A stretch of DNA of 27,459 bases from Alphaproteobacteria bacterium (lineage in GTDB: Bacteria > Pseudomonadota > Alphaproteobacteria > UBA828). Of this stretch, positions 1-6,926 are shown piece after piece. The position numbers and the translations under genes are program-made. Where the stretch lies: positions 1-27,459 of the forward strand of contig JAJDVB010000005.1 in the NCBI GenBank assembly GCA_022826345.1, given 5' to 3'. The notes beneath the pieces are model-generated. The model saw only the letters and a list, made by a program, of their open reading frames with translations, did not search any database and was not told the DNA's origin. Position 1 is the first letter of the stretch. Each line of letters opens with the position of its first letter.

Positions 1-138
1 TAAAACCCCCGCCTTTGTCGCTTTTTTTTTTTGGGTCTCCCGGGGGGGCCGGCCCCTCAACGCCCGGGGCGGCCACGCCGCCGTTCGCAGCTTTCGTAAC
101 CACGTTACCTGCAGTCCGGTTGTGCTGTTACGGTCGGA
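1..138. other. Non-coding left edge with homopolymer runs
   Basis: No gene is supported here. The stretch lies downstream of the solute-binding protein gene. It holds an 11-nt T run (22-32), a 7-nt G run just after it, the 12-bp palindrome GGGGCCGGCCCC (45-56), and a small inverted repeat GTAAC-CAC-GTTAC (96-108). None forms a convincing intrinsic terminator for the minus-strand gene, because no hairpin is followed by a T tract on that strand. The runs of A, C, T and G packed into 60 bases look like a low-quality contig end, but this cannot be proved from the sequence. Confidence 0.4.
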
Positions 139-1752
139 CTACAGAACCCACTTGTCGACGCCGACGAGCTTCTGCAGCGGCTCCGGATACATCTTGGCCA
201 GGCCGTGCCAGCTCTCTTTCTGCTCCGCCTTGCCCAGACGCCGCGTGATGCGGTTCTGCTCCTTGGCGGTGTCTTCCATGGCCTCTTCCGGCGACTTGTT
301 GCCGTTGTAGGCCGCGGTCAGATTGACGTCGAGCGCGTTGAGGTACTCGGCCGCGCCGCGCAGCTGAATCTCCGGCACCGCGTCCACGATCGCCTCGGCG
401 TGGGTCGCCAGGAAATCGCCCGGATAGGCGGCGAAGAACTCGGCCGACGGGGCGAAGAAGTGGTTGTCGCGCCACGGGTCGAAGTAACCGCCCTCGTTCG
501 GGATCGAGCGCATCGACATGGTCGGCCCCGTGATCCACTGCGAGAAGCAGTACGCGGCTTCCTGGATCGGCGAGTAGTTGCTGACCACGAAGTCCCAGGC
601 GAAGGCGTGGATGCACGAGCGAATGAGCTCGCCGTTGTGCATGGTGCCCGGCACCTTCGAGACGGCGGTCTGCGAAGGCTCGCCGTCCTCGCCCTTGGCG
701 GCGATGATCGACTGGGAGCCCGCCGCGTCGTTGCTGTAGCGCCAGAGCGACGGCCAACCGAACTCGCAGAAACCACGGCCCTGCGCGTAGTACTGCGCGT
801 AGTTCTCGGTGAAGCCGTAGGTGAACTGCTCGGCCGGCATGATGTCCTGCAGCGCGATCAGCTCCTTGACAGTCTCGATGCCCTGCGGCGTGTCGGCCAG
901 CGAGTTCATGTCCTCGTCGAAGTAGAAGTGACCCTTCGACTGGACCCGCGTCATCCAGTGGAACTTGTTCCAGAACGGCGAGCGGTACTCGAGGGCGCCG
1001 TAGAAGTTGTTGTCCGGGTCGTGCATCGTGGCGCAAAGCTCGTCGTACTCGGTCCACGTATGGACCATCTCGCGCTTCGACTTCGGCGCCAGGCCCTTCT
1101 CGGCGAGCTTGTCCTTGCGGTAGCTGAGGTGCCACCAGTCGCCGTCACAGTAGAGGCCGTAGGTCTTGCCCTTGTACTTCTGCCCGAAGTCGGACACCGG
1201 GAACTGGAGCTGGTTGGGCCCTGAGTAGACCTCGGGATCGTACTTGTCCATGTAGTCGTCGAGGGGCCGCGCCACGCCAGACTCGGCCAGGTCCGCAAGG
1301 CTCAGCGGGGCCGGGATCATGATGTCGTAGCGGCCCGTCTTGGCCACAGCTTCCTGCATCGCCTTCTGATGGGTCTCGGTCACCGGCACCTCGATCAGCT
1401 CGAGATCGAAGCCGGTAAGCCCCTTCCACTCCTCGACGAAGGGCGAGAGGTTACCGCCGGACCCCGACGGATACATGATGCTGATGGTCTTCTTTTCGGC
1501 GCTGTCGAAGAGCGCCTTCGCGCCATTGATGGCACGCTCCTCAGGGGTGGCACCATCGGCCGCCCAGGCCTGCCTGACGCTGAAGGGCGCCTGCTTCATC
1601 AGCATGGAGATCGCGCCCGCGCCGAGCCCGAGGCCGGCCATGCCCTTAATCAGATCACGCCGCGAGACCTTGTAGTTCTTCCGGTCCGCGTGCATCGACC
1701 AGAGCCGATACAGCTCCTTCGTAAACTGCTCTTTCTTGTCGGTATGCGACAT
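139..1752 (-). CDS. Tat-exported ABC transporter solute-binding protein
   Basis: This is a 537-aa periplasmic substrate-binding protein of the extracellular solute-binding family 1 type, which delivers a ligand (often a sugar or polyol) to an ABC importer. The start at 1752 is preferred because AGGGAGGG lies 5 nt upstream; an in-frame ATG at 1785 would add 11 residues with no better signal. A twin-arginine motif SRRDLIK sits at residues 30-36, followed by a Gly/Ala-rich hydrophobic stretch and an AWA-AD cleavage site near residue 64, so export through Tat is likely. The 29-residue region before the motif is unusually long. The mature part has the family's aromatic-rich ligand cleft, with a run of W, Y and F residues in the middle and C-terminal third. 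The transporter's permease and ATPase genes are not in the window; they may lie to the left. The substrate cannot be read from the sequence. Confidence 0.88.
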   Translation of the reverse strand: MSHTDKKEQFTKELYRLWSMHADRKNYKVSRRDLIKGMAGLGLGAGAISMLMKQAPFSVRQAWAADGATPEERAINGAKALFDSAEKKTISIMYPSGSGGNLSPFVEEWKGLTGFDLELIEVPVTETHQKAMQEAVAKTGRYDIMIPAPLSLADLAESGVARPLDDYMDKYDPEVYSGPNQLQFPVSDFGQKYKGKTYGLYCDGDWWHLSYRKDKLAEKGLAPKSKREMVHTWTEYDELCATMHDPDNNFYGALEYRSPFWNKFHWMTRVQSKGHFYFDEDMNSLADTPQGIETVKELIALQDIMPAEQFTYGFTENYAQYYAQGRGFCEFGWPSLWRYSNDAAGSQSIIAAKGEDGEPSQTAVSKVPGTMHNGELIRSCIHAFAWDFVVSNYSPIQEAAYCFSQWITGPTMSMRSIPNEGGYFDPWRDNHFFAPSAEFFAAYPGDFLATHAEAIVDAVPEIQLRGAAEYLNALDVNLTAAYNGNKSPEEAMEDTAKEQNRITRRLGKAEQKESWHGLAKMYPEPLQKLVGVDKWVL

Positions 1753-2142
1753 GCGCACCCTCCCTTCAGCACCGGGGGGAGACATCCGGCCCGGTTCTCA
1801 TCGTTTGTCCAAGGTTGATGCACCGCGCGGGCGCGGCGCGTATGACACTCCCTTTGCGCGGCGCACAATACAAGATGGCGTGCCCGCCACGCAAATGGAA
1901 TTAGAGGGCGATCCGATCCAATTGAATCGCATGGATTTTCAACAGCTTAGTCTTCTCTCGGTTGAGGCGGATACACCTCCCGCGGGTTTCGCGGCGCTCG
2001 AGTTGCCGCTGTTGTCCAAGTTGGCAGCCGTTCGGAGTAGGTTGTGATCCAGGTTGATCGGATAACGCTCTAGAATGCTCCTCGCACCCGCATGGCGGCA
2101 GCCGTGCCGGCGGCCCAACACACTTGGAGGCAGCACCCGGCG
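1753..2142. other. Divergent intergenic region
   Basis: This 390-bp gap separates the divergent solute-binding protein and oxygenase genes, so it should hold two promoters. On the minus strand TTGCGT (1894-1889), an 18-bp spacer and TATTGT (1870-1865) make a weak promoter candidate giving a leader of about 105 nt. On the plus strand TAGAAT (2071-2076) resembles a -10 box but has no -35 partner at normal spacing. An in-frame ATG at 2092 could extend the oxygenase, but it has no ribosome-binding site. The plus-strand reading frame running to 2047 has no ribosome-binding site or recognisable protein and is not called. Confidence 0.35.
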
Positions 2143-2715
2143 ATGCGCTGGATCAAGGAATACACCATCGAGAAGCCCGCGCTCTGCGACGAGCTGATCA
2201 AGGGCTTCAAGCGGACGCGCCGCCTCGGCCTCACCCGGCCGGGGACGAGCGCCAAGGGCGTCGACAAGAGCTGGAAGGACAGCGAAGACGCGAGCCTGAC
2301 CTGTTTTCCCTACGAGGTCTACGCCAAGACGGTGCGTGCCTATCGCGGTCACGTGATGGCCTGCCTCGGCGATTACATGCAGGAGTTCCCGGTGCTGGGC
2401 GAGGCCTCGGACAAGCTCGGCTTCCTGGAACCGCCGCAGATGCAGTACTACAAGCCGGGCGGCGCCTTCCACGGCGCGCACTACGAGTCGAGCGGGCTCG
2501 ACCTCGGCCACCGGGTGCTCGCCTTCCAGACCTTCCTGAACGACATCAAGGAGGGCGGCGGCACTTATTTCACCTTCCAGGACCACCTGGTCCGGCCAGC
2601 CAAGGGCAAGACCCTGATCTGGCCGGCGGGCTTCACCCACACGCATAAGGGCGAGGTCGCGCCACGTGAGGAAAAGTACATCATTACCGGCTGGATCAGC
2701 TTCATGGGCGTGTAG
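2143..2715 (+). CDS. 2-oxoglutarate/Fe(II)-dependent oxygenase, prolyl 4-hydroxylase-like
   Basis: This 190-aa protein resembles the catalytic domain of prolyl 4-hydroxylase-like dioxygenases, which hydroxylate a substrate while converting 2-oxoglutarate to succinate and CO2. The core is visible: YYKPGG at about 102-107, an iron-binding H113-Y-E115, a GGGTYF strand, WPAGFTHTHKG with H168 as the distal iron ligand, and K178 ten residues later, the spacing at which prolyl hydroxylases place their 2-oxoglutarate-binding lysine. The proximal motif is HxE rather than the usual HxD. GGAGG at 2126-2130 supports the ATG at 2143, although its spacing of 12 nt is long; a start at 2092 would add 17 residues. 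There is no signal peptide, so it is probably cytoplasmic. The gene stands alone and no substrate protein can be named. Confidence 0.82.
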   Translation: MRWIKEYTIEKPALCDELIKGFKRTRRLGLTRPGTSAKGVDKSWKDSEDASLTCFPYEVYAKTVRAYRGHVMACLGDYMQEFPVLGEASDKLGFLEPPQMQYYKPGGAFHGAHYESSGLDLGHRVLAFQTFLNDIKEGGGTYFTFQDHLVRPAKGKTLIWPAGFTHTHKGEVAPREEKYIITGWISFMGV

Positions 2716-2735
2716 GTATCTCTCCTAAACGCACC

Positions 2736-2764
2736 GAGGGCGACCGTGCATTACGGCCGCCCCC
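2736..2764. terminator. Hairpin between convergent oxygenase and porin genes
   Basis: Read on the minus strand, arms GGGCGGCCGT and ACGGTCGCCC around the loop AATGC form a 10-bp stem (2738-2762) with one G-U pair, extendable by two more pairs to 2736-2764. On the plus strand the G-U pairs become A-C mismatches, so the minus-strand fold, serving the porin, is better. The tail after the minus-strand fold contains only TTT. The plus-strand tail is a pyrimidine stretch, CCCTTTCCTTCC. It probably ends or protects both convergent transcripts but is not a textbook intrinsic terminator. Confidence 0.45.
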
Positions 2765-2811
2765 TTTCCTTCCGTGCCGCGCCTCGCGGAGCGGCTGAAG
2801 CGGTCGCGCGC

Positions 2812-4074
2812 TCAGAACTTGATACGCGCGCCAACGCCCGCGACGGTGACGTCGTTGGTCGCGGCGCCCGCGATATCGGCCTCGTACATGCCGTAGACGC
2901 CATAGAACTCTGCGCCGAGGCTCTTGACCTTCTGCACGACGGCGACGTCGATAGCGCTGCCGCTGTCGCCGGCCGCGTTCTCGGCGTCCATGAGGCCGAT
3001 CGAAAGCGCCGTGCTCCCCGCAGGGGTGATGTCGAGCGTCTGACCAAGCTTCGCGTAGGTCATCCTCGCCGAGTCGTCACCGTCCTCTTCGGTCGTATGG
3101 GCGACGGTGAAGCTCGTGCCAGACGGCGCCAAAACCGATGCCGAGCCACCCATGCCGGTGTCGTCTCCATTCACCCACTGGGCAGCGACGGCTTCGACCT
3201 CGAACCCGTCCAGATCGCGGCCGTAGCGGAGCGCCACATCCCAGGGACCGGAATCGCCGTCACCCGTGTCGCTCTGGAGTGAGGTCGAAATCTGGAAGCC
3301 TCCGATGCTCGGCGAATCGTAGCGCAGCCGGTCCTTCCGGCTGTGTCCGTCGAGATTGTCGAAGATGCCATCCACCTTGCTGTAAGTATTGCCATCCGAG
3401 TCGACGAACCTGACATCGGCGCCGAGCGCGCCGCCCGAGCCCGATCCGCTGATCACGCCGGTGCCTGAGAGGTCCGCCTCGGCCACGCCGTCTGACGCGG
3501 TGCTCCCTTGGCCGATCGAAAACTTGCCGGCCGCCTTGCTCTTGACCCACAGCTCCAGCTTGCGCTCGGTGAAGGTCTCCTTGCCGGTGTTCACGTCGCC
3601 CTGCAAATTCACCTTCGACGACGAGTTCGACTCCATCTGCACTTCGACGGTAGTACCGGCGGACCAACCGCCGTCCATCTTGGCCTTGCCCTTGAAGCCC
3701 ACGCGGGTGGACGACATGTCGTTGTCCGCGTTGAAGAGCCGGCTGTCGTTGCCATCGCTGGCGAGAAGCAGCATCCGGTTGACCTGGCCGTAGACCTTCA
3801 GGCTCACCTTGTCCTTGCCGGACTTGACCATCTTGGCCGGCGCTGCGGGCTCCGCCATATCCGCCATCTTGTTGCCTTGCTCGACCACCATGTTCTTGAG
3901 GATCTGAACTTCCTGCATCAGATCCTCGACCTTGGAGCGGAGCTCGGCATTCTCCGACTCGAGGTGGCTGTCGGCGAGCGCAGGGCCCGCGAGGCCGACC
4001 AGGAACGTCGTCCCGAGAAGCGCCGCGGCCAAGGACTTCCCCCCGAAGCGACACCGATTGCGCACGAAACCCAT
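2812..4074 (-). CDS. Outer-membrane porin with N-terminal coiled coil
   Basis: This 420-aa protein carries a Sec signal peptide (hydrophobic core about residues 14-32, cleavage after PALA near 35). A heptad-like Leu/Val/Glu segment follows, predicted to be a short periplasmic coiled coil (about 38-75). The rest is a Gly/Ser/Asp-rich beta-barrel with alternating hydrophobic residues that ends in GARIKF, the terminal phenylalanine typical of BAM-inserted proteins. A coiled coil before the barrel recalls the trimeric DcaP-type porins; that link is inference. The ATG at 4074 is chosen because GGAG lies 6 nt upstream and the signal peptide begins there; a longer frame to 4182 has no such support. 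It probably gives small solutes diffusive passage. The leader is long and contains an operator-like inverted repeat. Confidence 0.85.
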   Translation of the reverse strand: MGFVRNRCRFGGKSLAAALLGTTFLVGLAGPALADSHLESENAELRSKVEDLMQEVQILKNMVVEQGNKMADMAEPAAPAKMVKSGKDKVSLKVYGQVNRMLLLASDGNDSRLFNADNDMSSTRVGFKGKAKMDGGWSAGTTVEVQMESNSSSKVNLQGDVNTGKETFTERKLELWVKSKAAGKFSIGQGSTASDGVAEADLSGTGVISGSGSGGALGADVRFVDSDGNTYSKVDGIFDNLDGHSRKDRLRYDSPSIGGFQISTSLQSDTGDGDSGPWDVALRYGRDLDGFEVEAVAAQWVNGDDTGMGGSASVLAPSGTSFTVAHTTEEDGDDSARMTYAKLGQTLDITPAGSTALSIGLMDAENAAGDSGSAIDVAVVQKVKSLGAEFYGVYGMYEADIAGAATNDVTVAGVGARIKF

Positions 4075-4395
4075 CACACTCTCCTTTTCATTTGCTTTGT
4101 CTGAAGAACGCAAACCCCCGAGTCCGCTCAGGCGGCTCCCTTGGCGGGAGGCTAGGCGGCGGGCGTGAAGCCACGGTTGCACGGGTATTACGGTTCAATG
4201 TCATAGGGCGATGCCGGTACCACCGTTCTCGGGCGTCTCAACCCGATACTAAATGCAACTACGACTCATTTGCATTCGCATGTCAAGAGAAAGGAGGCTC
4301 TTGGCGCACCGGCATCTGCCCGGCCTGGGAGAGCATCGATGGAACGGGTTGTGACGGCTACCTGGACGGGTGCATCTGCGCAGCCGAGCGCTTAC
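4075..4395. other. Porin upstream region (long leader)
   Basis: This 321-bp gap lies between the ccmI stop and the porin start on the same strand. It holds the candidate porin promoter near 4258-4286 and an inverted repeat at 4252-4276. The roughly 175 nt between that promoter and the porin ATG would be a long 5' leader, a common target for small-RNA control of porins, but no specific RNA fold was identified. No clear terminator for ccmI is seen. A plus-strand reading frame with a cysteine-rich end (to 4406) crosses the region and is treated as spurious. Confidence 0.4.
4252..4286 (-). promoter_or_regulatory. Candidate porin promoter with inverted repeat
   Basis: On the minus strand a perfect TTGACA (4286-4281) is followed 17 bp later by the weak -10 CGTAGT (4263-4258). 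A perfect 7-bp inverted repeat, AATGCAA (4252-4258) and TTGCATT (4270-4276) with an 11-nt spacer, overlaps the -10 and spacer, where a repressor or activator could act. The -35 match is exact but the -10 matches consensus at only three positions, so the call is tentative. Confidence 0.35.
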
Positions 4396-5805
4396 CTAAT
4401 TCTTGAGGCTGTCCAGCGCCGTTTGAACCGCCTCGTGTTCGTCCGAGCCCGGTGCGAGCAGGGCAAGGAGACGCTCCCAATGCGCGCGCGCGGTGGCGTT
4501 GTCGCCCCGCTCCGCCGCAGCGCGCCCGACGAACCAGAGCGCCGCCCCATCGTCGGGCTCAAGCTCCAGGATGCGCTCGTAGACCGTCACAGCCTCCGGT
4601 GGGGGCGGTTCCGCACCGACGTCGCCGGTGAGCGCGCGGGCGTAAGCGTGGAGGGTCGCGAGGTCGTCGGGAGCCAGCTCCGAAGCCTGGCGCAGCGTTT
4701 CCGTCGCCTTCTCGGGCTCGCCGAGCACGGCGTAGGATTGGGCGAGACGCCGCCAGCCTTCCGCGTCGTCCGGATTCTCCTCAAGCCGCGCGGCGAGGCT
4801 CTCCACCATGCCGCGGATCATAGCCATGCGCTCTTCGGGCGACATCTCGGCCGCAGCCGCCATATCCTCCGCCGTCGGGCCGGAAGGCGCGTCGGCCACC
4901 GCCGGCCCGCTTGGAACGGCCCCCGGCTCGACACCGAGAACCTCGGCAGACTGGCGGATCAGCGCTTCCAGATCGTTGCGCCAGGTGGCGTCCGCCGGCG
5001 TGTCGGCGGCGAGCGCAAGCCACATCTCGTAGGCCTCCTGCACCGCGCCGGCCTGGGCGCGGGCGAGCGCGAGGTGGAAGCGCGCTGCCGGGTCGTCCGG
5101 CCGCGCATCGAGGATCTGGCGGAAGATGCCGGTAGCCTCGGGCACCACCACGCCGTCGTTGGCCCAGACAATCGCCTCTCCCAGCATTCCCTGCACGTCC
5201 GGGTCGCCGCCGGATAACGCAGCCGCCTGCCGCAGCGCGTCGGCCGCCTCTCCATAGCGCTGCAGCACTACGTAGGAGCGGCCGAGCAGGAGCCAGCCTT
5301 CGAGATTGTCGGGCTCGCCCTCGAGTCGGGCCGCAAGCTGCTCGACCGGCCCGCTCAGAGCCGCAAGGGTCTCCGTTCGGGCGGCCGGCCGTTCGACTTC
5401 CGCGAAGGGCCGGCCGGGCAGCCCGGGGGTGCCGAGGCTTGCGTAGATACCGGCGGCCAGCGCCGGGATGCAGAGCCCGAGGCCGATGGCTGCAGCCCGC
5501 CGCCGCCAACCCCTCGAAGCGCGTGCGCTCGCATCTGCCGGCTCAGGTGCTTTTACCGCGTCCGCGTCCCGCGCCCGCGCCGCGCGCAACATGCGCCGCT
5601 CGATCTCGGTGCGGGCTGCCTCCACCTGCTCCTCGCTGACCAGGCCGCGGGCGCGATCGCTCTCCAGCTCCCTCAGTTGATCGCGATAGACGGTGAGATC
5701 GTAGTCCGCCCGCGACGGGCCCCGGCGGTGCCGGCGCAGCACGGGGACCAACACCGCCGCGACGGCGAGCACCGTCAGCAATGCGGCGGCGAGCGCGAAG
5801 ATCAT
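4396..5805 (-). CDS. ccmI: Cytochrome c biogenesis protein CcmI
   Basis: At 469 aa this is the last gene of the ccm operon. CcmI is an inner-membrane protein whose periplasmic TPR domain binds apocytochrome c and presents it to the CcmF/CcmH heme ligation complex. Two membrane segments are visible (about residues 3-22 and 106-126) around an N-terminal cytoplasmic loop rich in Arg and Glu. The C-terminal part contains TPR-like helical repeats, for example EGWLLLGRSYVVLQRYGEA and EGWRRLAQSYAVLGEPEKA. It starts 12 nt after the ccmH stop. The length and the fused TPR half match the full CcmI form of alphaproteobacteria and not a split CcmH/NrfG arrangement. Confidence 0.92.
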   Translation of the reverse strand: MIFALAAALLTVLAVAAVLVPVLRRHRRGPSRADYDLTVYRDQLRELESDRARGLVSEEQVEAARTEIERRMLRAARARDADAVKAPEPADASARASRGWRRRAAAIGLGLCIPALAAGIYASLGTPGLPGRPFAEVERPAARTETLAALSGPVEQLAARLEGEPDNLEGWLLLGRSYVVLQRYGEAADALRQAAALSGGDPDVQGMLGEAIVWANDGVVVPEATGIFRQILDARPDDPAARFHLALARAQAGAVQEAYEMWLALAADTPADATWRNDLEALIRQSAEVLGVEPGAVPSGPAVADAPSGPTAEDMAAAAEMSPEERMAMIRGMVESLAARLEENPDDAEGWRRLAQSYAVLGEPEKATETLRQASELAPDDLATLHAYARALTGDVGAEPPPPEAVTVYERILELEPDDGAALWFVGRAAAERGDNATARAHWERLLALLAPGSDEHEAVQTALDSLKN

Positions 5806-5817
5806 CGGCTGCGCAGC

Positions 5818-6306
5818 TTAGGTGTCGTCGTCGAGAAGCGCGTCGAGCCGCCGTCGCTCCTCGGCGGAAAGGGGCGTCGCCCCCGTATCGCGCGCCCCGG
5901 CCCTCGCACGGCGCACGAGCGCGAAGGCAATGGCGGCACCAACGACGAACACCGCCGCCGGTCCGAACCAGAGCGCGTAGGTCTCGGGCTTCACCGGCGG
6001 GTCGAGCAGGACGTAATCGCCATAGCGGTCGGTGAGGAAGCCCCTCACGTCATCGTCGCTCGCGCCGGCCTCGATGCGCTCCCGGACGATGGCGCGCATG
6101 TCCTGGGCCAGCGGCGCGTTGGAATCGGCGATCGACTGGCCCTGGCACACCATGCAGCGAAGCTCCGCGTGGAGCGCGCGGGCGCGCGCTTCGAGCGCGG
6201 AGTCAGCGAGCGGCTCGTCGGGCGTGAACGCCAGGCCGGGACCCGCTGCCAGCGCCAGCCACAGGGAGACGATGCCGCCGAGCAGAGTGCCGGCCGCGAC
6301 TTTCAT
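5818..6306 (-). CDS. ccmH: Cytochrome c biogenesis protein CcmH (thiol oxidoreductase)
   Basis: This is a 162-aa membrane-anchored periplasmic thioredox protein that acts with CcmG to keep the apocytochrome CXXCH cysteines reduced and takes part in heme ligation. It has a signal peptide (about 1-26), the diagnostic LRCMVCQGQSIADS motif with C51 and C54, the helical stretch typical of the family, and a C-terminal membrane segment (about 111-131). This is the short single-domain CcmH; its CcmI partner is a separate gene. Its ATG overlaps the ccmG stop as ATGA, indicating translational coupling. Confidence 0.94.
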   Translation of the reverse strand: MKVAAGTLLGGIVSLWLALAAGPGLAFTPDEPLADSALEARARALHAELRCMVCQGQSIADSNAPLAQDMRAIVRERIEAGASDDDVRGFLTDRYGDYVLLDPPVKPETYALWFGPAAVFVVGAAIAFALVRRARAGARDTGATPLSAEERRRLDALLDDDT

Positions 6307-6926
6307 CCCCGCAGGTCCTCGATCAGCGGCAGGATGGTCTCGTCGAGGTCGTGCTGCGAGAGCACGCCCACGTGGCGGTGGCGGATACGGCCTGCACCGT
6401 CCACCACAAAGGTCTCGGGCACGCCGTAGACCCCCCAGTCGATCCCGGTGCGGCCGTCGAGATCGGCCCCCATCAACGTGTACGGGTTGCCGAGGCGGCC
6501 CAGCCAGCGCTCGGCGTCGTCCGGCGTGTCTTTATAGTTAATACCGAAGAGCGGGACCGTGCCGGCCTCGGCGAGCGCCATCAACAACGGGTGCTCGACC
6601 CGGCAGGGGCCGCACCAGGAGGCGAAGATGTTGACAAGCGCAATCTCGCCCTTCTGGAGATCGGCGGTCGCGAACCCGCCTGCGTCCTCGAACCCCTCGA
6701 CCGGCGGAAGCGAGAATTCCGGCACCGGCTTGTCGATCAGCGCCGACGGAACCCTGCCGGGATCGCCGGTAAGCAACTGGACGCCGAGCGCGGCGGCGAG
6801 CGCCACGAACAAGAACATCGGCGCGAGATAGCGCAACCTGCGGGCGGCGGAGACCGGCGGGCGGGCCTCCTGCTCCTCCCGCGGCGCCTGGGCGCCCTCG
6901 TCCGCCATCTCCTGCCTGTCCCTCAC
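6303..6926 (-). CDS. ccmG: Thiol:disulfide interchange protein CcmG/DsbE
   Basis: This 207-aa membrane-anchored thioredoxin-fold protein reduces the disulfide in apocytochrome c or in CcmH before heme attachment. It has a charged N-terminus, one membrane helix (about 33-52) and a periplasmic thioredoxin domain with the active site W104-C-G-P-C108, followed downstream by GVPETFVV, the family's cis-proline segment. The GTG at 6926 overlaps the ccmF stop as GTGA. An ATG seven codons on (6908) has AGGAG directly against it and is the alternative start. Neighbour order supports DsbE rather than a general thioredoxin. Confidence 0.93.
   Translation of the reverse strand: MRDRQEMADEGAQAPREEQEARPPVSAARRLRYLAPMFLFVALAAALGVQLLTGDPGRVPSALIDKPVPEFSLPPVEGFEDAGGFATADLQKGEIALVNIFASWCGPCRVEHPLLMALAEAGTVPLFGINYKDTPDDAERWLGRLGNPYTLMGADLDGRTGIDWGVYGVPETFVVDGAGRIRHRHVGVLSQHDLDETILPLIEDLRG

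Noticed and set aside
128..1224. Long overlapping reading frames on both strands across the solute-binding protein gene and similar shadows elsewhere
   Set aside because: High GC produces long stop-free frames. These have low-complexity Arg/Ala/Pro-rich translations, no ribosome-binding sites and no recognisable domains.
1736..2047. Possible small plus-strand gene in the gap before the oxygenase
   Set aside because: No ribosome-binding site or recognisable protein, and it overlaps the start of the minus-strand binding-protein gene.
4092..4406. Plus-strand reading frame with a cysteine-rich end (six Cys in about 40 residues)
   Set aside because: It starts only at a TTG without a ribosome-binding site, has no signal peptide and mixed third-position GC, and overlaps the porin leader and the ccmI stop. 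A secreted peptide is not supported.
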